A model generated the notes under the pieces. The model searched no databases and was not told where the DNA came from. It saw only the letters and a program-made list of their open reading frames with translations. This document shows, one piece after another, positions 1-12,656 of a stretch of 64,000 nucleotides of DNA (position 1 is its first letter; every line of letters starts with the position of its first letter). Origin of the DNA: Nissolia schottii (Eukaryota; Streptophyta; Magnoliopsida; Fabales; Fabaceae); assembly GCA_003254905.1 (NCBI GenBank), contig QANU01113210.1, positions 62,001-126,000 on the forward strand, written 5' to 3'. Made by a program: the position numbers and the translations under genes.

Positions 1-733
1 ATAAACAGACTTTCTATAAAACTGTGGCATATACATGCACTGCTTTCCTTAACACTGACAAAACAAGAAGTACTTAAGGCCAAAACTTGCAATAAACACA
101 TAAACAGAACTGCTCTCACAGAGCCAGAAAGAAATGGAAGAAAATAAAGAAAAGCATAATATACAGAAAATACACTAGAAAGAAGTGACAGGAAAAAAAT
201 GAAACAGAAAAACAAGATATTCTCCTGTCAGAAAGCCACAAAGGAAAGCATAATAAACAGAAAAAGACATCAAATCAAAAGATCCATCAAGTCCCTCTGC
301 ATGTCTGCTACTGTCACATGTACAGAATTCGTTTAATTACACAACTCATCTTGAAAACAGAAATAGTCTAGATGATAAGAAGTTGTCTTATGATTGTTTT
401 AAGCTTTTTACCAGCAGCCTGCCTGTGAAGGAACTCTAGTAGACATAAGGAAATGATCTGTATGCTTAACCATAATCTTTGAGATATTAAAATAATGGAA
501 AAATTATAGAAAATAATAATAATCCATGAAGAAATATAAAACACAAAGTTCAAATGCATCAATTAAGCAAGTACATCCATAGAGAGGCCAATTTTAAAGA
601 AAATCAAATGCGTAAATCAAGCAAGTGCAAACACATGATACTGGAAAAACCTAAACAATCCTAAAACAAAATAAAATATAATGTAGAAATATTTGATGCA
701 TATTGTCAAAAAAGATAACAGCTAAGCTAGTAC
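1..733 (-). other. Intron sequence at left edge
   Basis: AT-rich sequence downstream of the last visible BEACH exon, whose donor GT lies at 733-732. No exon encoding the next expected segment of the protein was found here, so the next exon must lie outside the window. Confidence 0.6.
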
Positions 734-3700
734 CTGCAGTGCTTTGCTCTGCAATGGCCTTGGCGCAAATGGAAGGGAATACAAAAGCACCAATAGAAGT
801 TGTGAATGCTTAAAGCGATGGCCAGCATCGTAAAAGTTCAGCCCATCCTCTATTGAAGAAGCATTGATCTGAAACAGGAAGAAGGATATCCAAAAGAAAC
901 ATGGAAAGAAAACATCAGCAAATACGGATAGACTTTCCTTTCTAGCAACTTGGTGCGCTAATGACATTTTTTCAAGGGGTTTTCTTAATAGGCATTGAAA
1001 GGGGCTTGAAGGCTATGTTTTATGATTCTAATATGGTGACAAGAGAAATTCTCATTTACATTAGAGTGTTTTATTCTGTTTTCGATTAATAATTTTCTCT
1101 TTTACTAAGAAAAACCAAAATTACTCCGTATATAGTACAAAATGGTCAAAAAAAATTGCATGACCACTATCAGAAAAGTGGCAGATGAAATGTGAAAGAA
1201 GAGGATGATAAATTTTGAATAGAGAACACATCAATAAAAATGTCATCCTGACAGAACATATATTCAAATAAATAGTAAATGAGCCATTTGGAATGTCAAA
1301 ATCTGGAATGTCAAAATCACGCAAATGTTCAAAAAATGGACAGTCCAAGATGGTATGATGCTTTCAGTTACTTTGTGTCGGAATAGAAAACATGGGAATT
1401 TTCAACCCCAGGAGGTATTTGAAATCATGGCATTTCATGGAGGCGCATCATATATCAGTTTAAGAATGGCGGTATCCTAATGCCCTTAATATTAATAAAA
1501 ATTAAAATGGACAATCATAAGCAATTATAGGGCAAAATTGCAACATTATACAAAAATCATGGCCATGTAAAGGTAAGACAGAAAATATCCATTAGAAATA
1601 AAATATTTAGTAATACCTCTATTATATCCTAGAATATCATATAATATCTAACACCATATCTTTGAATACTAAAGAGTATCTAAGATGATATCTTCAGATT
1701 TAAAATTATCTTTATCTTTTTCTTAACTATAGGTTTATCTTTAATTTTATTGGTATCTACTAAGTTATTCGTGTAACTGCTTTCTCCATATAAATAAACT
1801 GTGGCATGACACATAATGTGAGTTCAACCCACAACCTCGACAATATCTATAAATTTAGTCACATAAAATATGGACACACGTAGAACTAAAAGGACACTGG
1901 CCAAGATAGAAAAAGAGAATTTATCCAGTTCATGGTGAGTACAGATAATTAATAACTGCAAACACAAATAACATAAGTAGCACACAGTTTTATCAATATA
2001 AGTAAGAGCTATATTGTCTATCATGCAGTCAAAATTAAGGGGAAGAACTATAAGTATTGATAATATTACAAACAAAACCATGTTCATATCCTTAAATAAT
2101 TACAAAGATACACTGCAATATCAACAACAAAAACCTATAAGCTTATAAAAGCCAAAAAAGAACAAGCTGAAAACAAATAAAGCATGGCAATGGCATGGCA
2201 TATATCACTTTCATAAATTAATAAATATAAAAGATAAGTCAGTAGCCATTTTCACAACCATATTCCAATATTTTTCACTAATGTGTGTTTTTAAAGGTAA
2301 GGAGCACGGATAAGAGGGAGGGAGTTTGTCATATACCGAGGCAGCCAATAAGGCTGTGTAAACATTGTTGGTCATTAGCCTGTTGGGTGCAGCTTGAAAA
2401 GCCTTCTGTAAGGCATAAAGAAGGAGAGAAACCTTATCATCAAACATGGTACTTCCTCCATCATCTAGTCCAACACCCAAAAGGTTGCTTGATGTATCCG
2501 GACCACCCTGGGAATCAAACGTCAGATGCCCAGAAGCCACTAAAGCACCTAAGAGGCCTATGATCCCAACAACAATGCCATCACTTTTATCAATATTGTA
2601 AACATTATTTCTAGCACTGTCTGCACTAATGGATAAGCTTATGCCTCCTAAATTCCTGACAGAAGAACGTCCAGAGGCAAATGACATTCTTTCACTATTC
2701 ACATCAGGAGAACCAGGATCAAGGTTACTGCCACTATCATAAGATTGAGAACCTTGGTCATTGTCTGGTAAGATGGATTCACTTTTCTCCTCAAATCCTT
2801 CATCATCCTGGCATCTTTCTCTGATTTCACTGCTACCATTTGTCGGAGTTTTTGAAAGTTCGGGATGCTTTGACATTGATTGCAGGACATCACTATCTCC
2901 AGCTTTAGTTTCCCTTTGGAGTAGAACAAGAAGAGTTTCTATCCCACCAGATGCTAGGAATGCTTGTGCAAATGTGTGAGATCTAGATGTATTTGGCTGC
3001 ACAACCAACCTGTAAAAGAGATGCAACATCCGAGCAATCTGGAAAATGACGTAACTAATGAGTAAATTTTTTTAAATAACTGATTGACACTTTTGAAACA
3101 AAATTGAAACATAAGTTCGTGTTTTTAAATTTCAAAATAAGCCACTCCAGATGAGATTAGAGATGCCTATGAGCAAAAGATGTAGATTACTCTTGTTCAA
3201 TCTAATACAATGCAAAGCAGGTTATAAATTATAAGTAAACCATAGTTTCTGGTATTTTAGTTAATCAACAGATAGGTACTTTCCTATTTTAATGGTCATA
3301 TAATGAGGGCATGAGATGCTTTATTTAAAAGAGAGCAGTTTGTTATCAATTACAGAAGTGTTAAATACCACAACACAACTGCTGGGGTTTACCTTCCCAT
3401 ATAAAACATCAAGAGCTACACCATCTTTGTGGTAAAAGGAACTAATGGTAAACCATTTTTGTGCAACAACAACAATAAAATCCAAGCAATATCCCATTAG
3501 GTGGGGTGGGCTACATCAATAAAACGGCACCACTTAGCTCTATTCAAAACCAAATTATATATCAAGGTGTTTTTTAATTGTTTCTCCTAAAGGTTACTAT
3601 GGACTTCATCTATCTCTTGTATCTATCTCTTGTACTCTTACGAGTGCCCATTTGATCATGTTTCTAGTTTAAGCCTCTGTTGGTCTTTCTCCTCATGTAC

Positions 3701-4948
3701 CAAATCACCATCAGCAATTTTTTGCCATCCTCTCCTATGTAATTCAACTTTCATTTTTTCATGATGTTATCTTTTTTTCCTATGTCGTTCAAGGCCACAT
3801 AAGCATGACAGATGTTCTATTAGAGGAAATTATGTTATTGTTTATGGTGCATTGGGTTAGAATCTTGCCTAAGATCTTTTTTGTTGTCCCCCCCCCCCCA
3901 AAAAAAAAAAAAANCATGAGCTCGTCAACCAAAGCATTGACTTCACCCACTGGTCTTGTTGCCCCAGTTAGAGAAAAAGTGTTTACTGAATCTTTTTCAG
4001 GAACAGTCCAATAGCATCTTCTGCAGCCATCAAGAAGCATCTGAATGGCATTGGCATCTCGCATCACTGTCGACTCAGTGAAAACCATGTCAGCAAGGGA
4101 TGATAGAAGTTTCTTTTGTATTCCATAACTACATAAACTCCAAATTTTTAAATCTAACAACAGTGTATTGAAGAGCTGCACTTTAAGTTTGTGGTTGATC
4201 TTCTGAGCTTGACAAAGTGAGACAACGGCTGCAACAAGTTCCTCATCCCCTACACCGTCATGCTTTTCAACATCAAGTGAAGATATAGTTTGGAGAAGAT
4301 AATTTAAAATTTTTGAAAGAACCTCAGGGCCTCTGCCACGAAACAACTCCTCATTGTTCTTTGGATTTTGAATAGCCACGGATATAATTCTGAATATTGG
4401 ACCAGCAAGACATGTGGTGGCTACAGATACAGAAAAGTTCCCTTGCTTTGGTTCTAGAGTAACCTCGTGTAAATTGCTTATTGCCAAGGGAAGCAAAGAC
4501 AACGGACCACCATAAGCCAATGCCCACAAAGCATCAACAGGTCGCATTCGAGTGGCAACATGGACTTGCCCAAGAACCTCAGCTGGACGTCGAAGCCTTC
4601 CTGAATCATGATAAAGGAACCATAACAAGAATAGACAATAATGCAACATATTTTTCACGGCTTACTGCATAAAAGAAACAGTATCATGTCGTAATAGTAA
4701 ATATATGGAATATGTAATCACTTAATAAACTTAAGGCTCTAGTCTTCAAAAATTGATCACGCAAATATTTCAAAGGGGGTAATTAAACCAACCTCCTCAG
4801 AGGTTGACCAATATTACACTTACCCTGCTCTAGTTTGCAAGTGGTCCCTCACATCCCTTGTTTCTAAATAACTTTTTAAGTTTCAAAATTATCCTTAAAA
4901 AAGTTTTTTTAATCCCTTGTAGCACCTAAGGGTGTTCCAACACAAAAA

Positions 4949-4982
<34 letters not shown>

Positions 4983-7192
4983 TATATATTTTCCATCACT
5001 CGACACCCTTTATATATTTTTTCTATCACATAAATTTTCAAATAAACATTTGAAAGATTATTTATTGGGATCACGGACCTTTGTGAATGAAAAATCGACA
5101 TGCACTTATGTAGTAGCACAAAAATTTATAAATTACCATAATATCAAAACATAGAAATTATCTGACCTGCAGCACCATAAGGTGAAGCATCTGGACAGAA
5201 ACGTCCACTAAGCAAACGAGGATGATAGAGCAAGTGAATGAAACCTCCAATTTCTGCATCCAAGAGAACACTTTCCTCTGCCTTGCTCTGCACATGGGCA
5301 TTTGTTGCAAGCCATGGAAGACCTGCGGCGTTACCAAAAGAAGGAACTATATCCCCTCCTCTAGAAGCCAAGCGTGCCATTCTTTCTTGGCCAATTGGTT
5401 CCTTGAAGATGTAAACAGGGCCCATCTCAGCAAACAAAGGGCATTGACGACGACGGCGTTGCAAACCAGCCATAGTAGGAGGAGGGTTAGTTCCTATGCA
5501 GCAAAATGCAAGGGGCTTGGAAATCCTAGGGAACTCAAAAGGACGACTTTCATATAAAGATCCATCAACGTATAACCTAACTTCACTTTCTGCATTCCCC
5601 ATAATTCCATTCTTGCCTATATGTTCAAGGCCAATGAAGTACCAGCACTGTGGTTTGAATGCATAAGTAAAATGTAAAGCAGATCTCTTTCCCTTTCCAA
5701 GACCGATTTCAACAACCAAAAATTGAGCGTGAAAATAAGCCTCTATACCCTGATTATCAGCAGATAAAAAACTGAATAACCGCGGCATGTGTGCAGTACC
5801 TTCACCAGCAAGTGCACTAGCTGCGGCTGCAGCTGACATAGCTGATGATTTACCAGACTTGGCCGCTGCAGCTGCAGCAATTGCAGCAGCAACTGTTGCC
5901 GTGTTTAACGCATCAGCGAATGATTCGATGTAGATCCATGTTGCAAATGCATACCCATTGATAAATGGCCAGCGGCTCTCACCTGGACCAAGCAAACCAG
6001 AACTTTCACCATCGAACTCAAAAGTACAAGCTGGTCCCCTTGACTCCTTTTCACTCATTGCTTTCTCCATTGCATGCATTAAGCGTGGAGCCCAAATAGT
6101 GGTAAGGGTTCTTGTAATGACTTGAAACCATTTAAGAAGATCACTAACACTAAGAGAATGCCCAGCCAAGTATTGTATGCAGTGGCACAAAGGAGTTCCA
6201 TCCCACCTTATTTGCCCATTTAAGCCAACATCAACAGTAAAAATTTTCTCTGCTGTTCTCAACAGTACTCCTAACAGACCAGCCATTGAGCACATTGCTC
6301 TGTTTCTAGTGCAAGCCCGCAATATGGCAAGTAGTCCCCTTACCATTCGCGTCCTAGGCGACATGACAACACCAGAATCACCTGCATAAGGAAGCCAAGG
6401 AATAAGTTCACCTGACACAATGGCAGCCCGGGAGTTCAGCATTACACTAGGAGGATTATCAACGCCATCCTCTTCAAAACTTTCAACACCACCCATTGTT
6501 GCCAGAAGTGAATCTACTATCAACAAAGCCACACTCTCCATTTCGTCACCATTCCCAAAATACTCTACACCGCTTGCAATGTTCTTCAGCTTCTCCATAC
6601 TTTCGGGTTTCCCCATGATAGCAGAATCAACTAAATGCAGTAATTCTGCAGACACATTTGGTGCAGCAGTTTTTTGCATAAGCTTTTGGGGTGAGCTAAC
6701 AGGAGAAAATCCAGGTGAAGCAAAACCAATTGATGAGGCAGACTCCCTGTCTGTATAACCGAAATGCCCCTCAGACCCAGGGCTATATGGAAGATTATCA
6801 TGCTGCATGTCAGCAACTGGGGAAGAATTATACTCTGTAGAGTACATCCCGGGCGAATTTTGAAAATCCTCTGCATTTCCACCAACTGGTTGTTGTGCAT
6901 TATCTGAAATTGAAGATCGATTTGAATCCACATGCGCATTATTCTTCTCTTGATCTTTCAAAGAAACTCGATCGAACTGGCTGTCATCCACATCTGCTGT
7001 TACAGAATCAACCCCATTTCCTTGCAAATCCACCCTTTCTTCTCCGTGTTCATCCCCAAAGCCACTGCCAGAAATTACATTTTCCTTCTGAGGACTCTCA
7101 CCAAGTTTCTCCACATTGCTATCTACTACCTCACCACTATCTAATTCATTACCAGAATTTTTAATCTCTTTTGGTTCATCCTCTTCTTCCAT
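734..7192 (-). CDS. BEACH-domain protein, C2-type (5' part, runs off left edge)
   Basis: This is the N-terminal third of a giant BEACH-family protein; relatives act in vesicle trafficking and membrane dynamics. Coding exons on the minus strand are 7192-5167 (675 codons plus 1 base), 4600-3915 (truncated at an N), 3038-2337 (234 codons) and 868-734 (45 codons), all with GT..AG borders where visible. The ATG at 7192 opens an acidic, low-complexity N-terminus with Ser/Asn-rich stretches. Residues ~412-609 look like the concanavalin A-like lectin fold of neurobeachin proteins ([11 protein letters not shown] near 412), with an alanine-rich insert at ~435-465. Later exons ([42 protein letters not shown]) match the armadillo/DUF4704 part of plant C2 BEACH proteins. 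PH, BEACH and WD40 domains would lie left of base 1. About 36 residues that homologues have between exons 2 and 3 are absent. Family assignment is secure; the exact paralogue is inferred. Confidence 0.9.
869..2336 (-). other. BEACH gene intron between exons 3 and 4
   Basis: A 1,468-bp AT-rich intron joining ...LLAAS to INASS... in the expected reading frame. The donor is TCG|GTATAT (exon ends at 2337) and the acceptor TTTCAG|ATCAAT (exon begins at 868). I see no conserved exon or clear transposon inside it. Confidence 0.65.
3039..3914 (-). other. Interrupted intron/gap region with N and homopolymers
   Basis: Homologues carry about 36 more residues between DEL (end of exon 2 here) and the IAR that opens the exon at 3038. 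That coding sequence is not present in this stretch. Instead, reading on the minus strand, exon 2 runs into an N at 3914 followed by runs of T and G (plus strand: about 13 C then 13 A, 3888-3913). A segment near 3500-3790, containing GGGTGGGGTGGGCTACAT, resembles the 3' part of plant RTE-type LINEs, but that is a weak recognition. The simplest reading is an assembly collapse that removed the end of the exon. Confidence 0.55.
4601..5166 (-). other. BEACH gene intron between exons 1 and 2
   Basis: Intron with donor GCAG|GTCAGA (last exonic base 5167) and acceptor GATTCAG|GAAGG (exon resumes at 4600). It splits a glycine codon in phase 1 and restores ...[10 protein letters not shown]. It contains a short TA microsatellite at about 4960-4990 and no other recognisable feature. 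Confidence 0.65.
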
Positions 7193-7990
7193 TATACTAT
7201 TTCCAGAGAAGCTAATAAATATTCATTCAAGTAACTGAAACCCCAGTCCACCACCTGCAAGTAATAAAATCAATAAATTCTCTTCAAAAACACGTAATAA
7301 CCGACACGAAGGGACCATAATACAAATAATAAACCAACATCACTGAAATTTTTTGAAATTCTAAGATGAAAAATAACGCCACTTCGATTGATCACCAACT
7401 ACATCAACTGTTAAAGCATAAAATTACAGATAATGAACCAACGTGACTTCAAATTTCGCTAAAAATCCCAACAAAGAAAATATAACACCACTTCGATTGA
7501 ACACCGCAATCCATAAAAAGGATAAGTTTCACTAAACACACAAAAAATTCTTCAATCCAGCAACACAAATGCGGAAGCAGTGGCGAAGCAATCGAATGGA
7601 AAAAAAAAAAAAAGCTTTTGTCAGCTCACGAAATCCAGAAAGCAAATCGGCTTGAATCATCGTTCTCACATTGCGATAAACAGATCAACGAAACGGATAG
7701 TCTCAGCTCGGCATTTCACCCATTCATAACGTAACTTAACGTGAAGGTAACGTAACTAAACGAAATGTGACGAAATCAAATTGAAAAAACAGAGGGAAGA
7801 GAAAATAGCGATTGGAATAGGTTACCTTGCAGAAGAATCCAGCGTTGGGATTCGAATTCGATCGTAGAGAGGAAGAGAGAGAAAATCGATCGAAGCGCGA
7901 ATGGAAATGGCGCAGAGAGAAAGAGAGGGAGAGAGAAGGAGAAGGCGAATTAGGCGCGAGAGTAAATGAGGCTATTGGCAATGGATGTTT
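7193..7990 (-). promoter_or_regulatory. 5' leader of the BEACH gene with a UTR intron
   Basis: A leader intron can be read upstream of the ATG at 7192. A CT-rich leader exon at about 7826-7980 ends in CAAG|GTAAC (last exonic base 7826). The intron 7825-7256 ends TTGCAG, and a short second leader piece 7255-7193 joins the start codon. Pyrimidine-rich leaders with a UTR intron are common in plant housekeeping genes. The transcription start is not marked by a clear TATA box, so the right border is approximate. Confidence 0.6.
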
Positions 7991-8244
7991 TGGTTTTTGC
8001 TCAGTCAAATATATGAAACGTTTTTTTTTTTTTTCCTTTTCCACTTGATTTGAGAAACCAAATGCTTTCTCAATGTTCGTTTGGTGCATGCTTTTGTCCG
8101 TTTCACTTTTAATTCGTTACACCTTACTAGTGAATGTTCAAGTGTGTTTTGGTTTTTACGAAAAGGCAGCACCAAAGCATAATGATGATGTGACACCATA
8201 TCATAGGAAAATAATGAAATTAGGTAGGTGTGAATATGAGTTAG

Positions 8245-8320
8245 ATCCAACCCGCCGACCTGTCAATCCGACCTAACTCCACCCGCTTGGGTCGGGTTGA
8301 GTTAGGTCGGCGGGTCGAAT
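8245..8320. repeat. GC-rich inverted repeat (GGTCGGGTTG type)
   Basis: The left arm (CCCGCCGACCT and CCGACCTAACTC) is complementary to the right arm (GAGTTAGGTCGGCGGG) around a short centre, so the strand can fold on itself. It sits in AT-rich sequence, followed by poly-A/T-rich DNA to 8580. Similar GGTCGGGTT-rich stretches are dispersed in plant genomes. I cannot say whether this is a MITE end or a simple foldback. Confidence 0.45.
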
Positions 8321-8639
8321 CCAATGGATCGGTCATATTATATAGGTCGAGTCTCAGGTTCCTACTTCTCAACTTGACCTGACCTGTCTATATATATTAC
8401 TTTTAATTTTAAATTTTTAATTATTAAAATATGATTGTTTTAAATTAAAAAAATAAATTTTTTAATTTAAAAAATAGGTGTCTATTTTTTAAAAAAATAA
8501 TAGCTCTTTTTCTATTAAAAATGATTTTTTAAAAAAGAAATTAAATTTTTTAAAAGTTAGTTTTTTTTTAAAAAAAAAAATGGAGGGCGGGTCACCCCTT
8601 TAAAACCGCCAAGGCTAGGCACTTTAAAAGATTTCATAA

Positions 8640-11600
8640 ACTTCAAAGCCTTCCACACCTTGTCCTTTGAAACCTATTTGAGAAGAGACAAACTCTCAAA
8701 GAATATCCCATGTTGCCATGGGAGGAAATAAATAAATTCTTAAACAACTTCAAAGCCTCACGATGAAAAATAAGATGATCAGTGCACCCTAAATCGTCAT
8801 CCAAGAAAATGCCCTCAATCTTATACATTTTGCGGTGAATAATATCTGATGACCCATAGTTTCTAGGTTGAAAAAAAGGGAAAGCTTGTGCACTGTAGCG
8901 GCACGGTGAGACAGGCGCTGTAGCGATGCGAGATTTGGAGTCCTACATCAGAAGTTGTGCTACATTGGGGTCTCCAGCTCCCCCTATATGTAGAAATCTC
9001 CCATGAGTGTTTAGACTTACTAATTTATTCAAGGTTTTGAAAGGTTCCACCTTTTAGTTAGACTATTCACTCCAATTCTCTTTATTCTTTCTTCCTTGTT
9101 TTTCTGCTCGAGGGGAAGGAGTGCCTCCACGTAGGACAACAAGAGCTCTTAGCGTTAGTGCTCCTTAGCGATCAATCATTTTCAGATAAATGGTTTTCTT
9201 CACAGTCTATTTTTAAACTATGTAGTTATTTTAGAAATTATTTATTTTATACATGTTTTTATGAAATCTTAGGAGGCGAAACTTAATATTTTCTTTAATA
9301 TTTATGAAGTCAGTTATTTCCTTAATTATGAAAATAATAATTTATTTTAGAAACTTCTTTATTTGTGAAAGTAGTTATTTATGAAACTATTTTTAGAAAC
9401 TCATGGAAACTATTTTAGAACTATATGTGACCATTTGTTTTATTACATTAAGTAGGTCATGTTGTATGTGTATGATATTTATGAATAAAACCACGTTGAG
9501 CTATCAGTTATCATTTATGTTATCATGTTATGTTGTTTAAACTATTTTCATGGGAGTTATGTCTATGATAGAACTCTAAGTTAGCGCAACCTACATTGAT
9601 CTTGGTATACTCTGTACGACCAAAACTTAGAATAAGATTTACATAAATTTAAGGCGAGACCGTGAAGCTTGGACATGATAGTCTGTGTTGCTCGATGTCA
9701 TGTATCGTATAATGTATAATGTATAATGTATAATGTTTCATGTCATGTAGATTAGGGCAAGGCCGTAAAGTCCGAACATTTCAGGAACAACTAAACTGTA
9801 ATGCTCAGACTATTTATTTAGAGAACTCCCTACTTGTTATGTTTTCAAATGCTTTTATGTACTATGTATTATTATATAAAATGTTTTCATGATTGTGATT
9901 ATATTATGTATTGTATCTGCATGCGATGATTACGAACTGTCTCATATCGTCGTGGGGTCAGTCATTCACTAAGCGATGACTCACCCCTCATCAACCATTT
10001 TTAGATAACGTCAATGAAGATACATCGCTCATTTAGTAGTCTCTAACAAATTGGACTCTTAGTGAGCTTTACATTGCCGTGAAGTATTCTTTAATTTTAT
10101 TTCAGTTATTAGGACATAGTATGTTATGTCAGTCAGTAAAGTGCTCTAGTGAACAACAAGCAGGTGTTTTTGTATCTTATGTAAATGATTTTATTTTATT
10201 TATGATGGTTAGTTTATTTTAAAAGGTTATTTTTATTTGTTTATAAAAAAATTGGAGTGTTTTCATGTTAGCTGGTTAGGAGCTTTTGTAATGAAACTAG
10301 TCCGTGGGGTCGCCACACAATAGTCTGGGCATGATAGAATGAATTATTCCTGGCACCCACTCTGAAACCAGAGAGCTTCCTCCTGACAAAGAATCTGTCA
10401 ATACTCAAAGTGCAAAGAGCGTTCCAAACGACGAAGATTATAATTTTCCAAAATATCCAGCTCTCGCTGAACACCACATATTCGGGCTTCAATGTGCTGC
10501 TTGCGACGAAAAATATTACCAAAAATATTTCTGTTAAAAGAAAGCGAATCAACCTTAATCTACTAGAGATTTCCATGCACATCTCCTGAACCGCCCTCTC
10601 ATACATGGGAAGAAAATTCCAAGCAGCTTGGAATCGAAACGGCTTGGGGCCCCCGCGAATAAGGGAGACCACCAGCACGGATGAGAATAGGATGATGATC
10701 AAAATAATGACGAGGTAAGACAGACGTCAGCAATTGCGTTAGGAAACAACAACCTCCAAGGGAGATCTGCAATTGATCTTCTAAACGCTTGGGAACCATG
10801 TGATGACCCTGAGTATTATATATGCTACCATGTGAATTTGTTTCCAAAAGCAGAGAGTCATCAAGGCAAGATTGAAATGAGTAAGCCCGCCGAGTCACAA
10901 AGCTCCATTAAATGCTTCATTAAAGGGCGTATTCACATTTTAATTTGAATTGGGTTGGCCGAAATGCCCTGCTAGCTGCGCCGCTGGCTGTTGCTCCATC
11001 ACCGCCGGCTCTAGCAACGTCATCTGGGTGCACTCTCATGAAAGGTGCCCAAACACGTGACACTTTCCACAGATCAGGTGAAGGCTTTCAAAAATGACCT
11101 CATGAAAATGATCGTGGATCCAGACCTCTCTCTCAATCAGTTTTTACAAGCCAATTTTGACACAAGCTCTTGCTAACCTTCCTTTATCCCATGATTGGGT
11201 TGCAACATCCACCTTTACAGGACGACCCAAGGACGCTGCAATGGCCTTAATCGCACCGTCAACGAGTAAACCCAAACCACTGTCTGACCAAAATAATTAT
11301 CACTTGGATTAAAAGCAAAGGACCAACGCTTCACTGCCAAGTAACGACCATTGATCATCCATGGTCTAATGGAGACGATTCTTTCATGATCCTCCAAGTT
11401 ATCAAACTTGACCATGAAATAGCATTCCTCCTTCCAAACGCCAAATGGAACCAAGTCCCATTTTCATTGCCGTATAACGCAGATTTTTGCCTAGGCACTT
11501 GATCACCAAACCCTCCTGCCAAGGCTTCGGCAACTCTTCCACCGCAACATCATGGAACGTGACCCCCTGGGATCTTCCCTTTTCCATGCGCTTTTATTAC

Positions 11601-11830
11601 AACCACCAGCTTTTGAGCCACCACCTCCTCTGCCATCAACTTATCCCTAACGGAAACAGTTTGGCTGCCTCCCGAGACCTGTTTAGGTTCCGTCGCCGAA
11701 GCCCATCACCATGTCCCCATTGCCACCCTCCTTTTCGCCGAATTCACACCCACCCCCACTCTCCCCCTGATCTCCCTCATTCTCTCTCTGTTTCGCCCTC
11801 TCTCCCTCCTCTCGTGCGTAACTCTTCAAT
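8640..11830 (-). mobile_element. Degenerate non-LTR retrotransposon (L1-type LINE)
   Basis: Read on the minus strand from 11830, the order is that of a plant L1 LINE. An ORF1 start region lies at ~11720-11600 (VSVRDKLMAEEVV). A DUF4283-like segment follows at 11587-11215 (GLVIKCLGKNLRYTAMK, then MVKFDNLEDHERIVSIRPW and LAVKRWSFAFNPS) with a frameshift between them. A CCHC-knuckle remnant is near 11060 (CGKCHVFGH). The end of the endonuclease is at 10800-10600 (LPRHYFDHHPILIRAG, then FRFQAAWNF), and the start of the reverse-transcriptase region at 10420-10320 and 8850-8640 (YKIEGIFLDDD, REALKLFKNLF). Frameshifts and stops make it inactive. The catalytic reverse-transcriptase core is missing on the left. 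It is split at ~8845-10318 by another element. Confidence 0.75.
8845..10317. mobile_element. LTR-like insertion (probable solo LTR) inside the LINE
   Basis: The LINE reading ...AQTI(V/I)...KMYKIEG is continuous if this ~1.47 kb is removed. Flanking bases TAATA (8840-8844) and CAATA (10318-10322) look like a 5-bp target duplication differing by one C/T. The right end reads ..GACC..ACA-like on the plus strand (GGGGTCGCCACA), so the minus strand begins TGTGGCGACCCC; the left end TCTGATGACCC is a partial inverted match. No gag or pol coding is present. A GTATAAT motif is repeated four times at 9707-9735. It could be a solo LTR or a non-autonomous element; exact ends are uncertain by a few bases. 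Confidence 0.55.
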
Positions 11831-12656
11831 TATACCCTTTTTATTTTTTAATTTTTTTGTGTTGAGCGTTAGTACCTTCTTATCGGCAGTTAATGACAAA
11901 AGAAAAACCTATAAAATACAAATAAAATCTGGCCCAACTTGTGGAATACCCAAACATGCAGAGGCCTTGATAGCAGGCCCAACCCAACATTGTTTATCCT
12001 AACCCAGAGAACCCCACCCAGCTTCTCACTCACTCGCCTCCGCCGCCACTATCGCAGCTCGCGCTTGCAGCCGCCGTTGCTGCCCCACCTCAGGTTCATC
12101 TGCACCGCACGCGCCGCAGCTAGCCACCACGAACAGCACTGCAGGTTCCAGCTGGTACATAAGCCCCGCTCTCGTCTCTTTTAAGTTTATCTAGTTTTGA
12201 TGTTAGAACACATAATTCATCATATATTTCAATTTTTTTTATAATATTGATGTGCTGCACTCTTTGGCATATTAAGAATGTGTATCAAGAGTTGTGTATA
12301 TATACTTTTTGTTCAATTGATTAATTCGGATTTGTTTTTCACCTAAATTCAAACCAACCCTACCTGATTATACCCCTACGCAGTGTGCCATCGCATTATA
12401 CGGTTTGCACTTGCAAAATTGCAGTTTATTGAGTGAAATGAAGAGTAAAATTGCGTTGATCAAAATAATTTAGTGTATATAGTTGGTGAGGAAACTCTAT
12501 TTTTACACAATAGAAATTTGATACAGTTATCCCCCTTTTTAGTTCTCTTTATTATTCTCACAGTTCACAATTGATCTCCACAGCTATCTATCAACTACAA
12601 ATTCCCACAGCCAATTCTCCATATTGTCTCTTTCACGAATTCGAGATCTCTTCGAA
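11690..12656 (+). promoter_or_regulatory. Upstream region of RRP36
   Basis: A C/T-rich, comparatively GC-rich stretch runs from about 11690 to 12180, partly LINE 5' end. AT-rich sequence follows up to the RRP36 start. A CTCACTCACTCGCCTCCGCC block near 12030 resembles a plant 5' leader, so a distant leader exon is possible, but no splice pair can be fixed. No convincing TATA box lies close to the ATG at 12657. Confidence 0.3.

Noticed and set aside
5222-5557. Plus-strand open frame of 111 codons
   Set aside because: It lies antisense within the first BEACH exon, whose minus-strand frame encodes a recognisable protein; no family resemblance on the plus strand.
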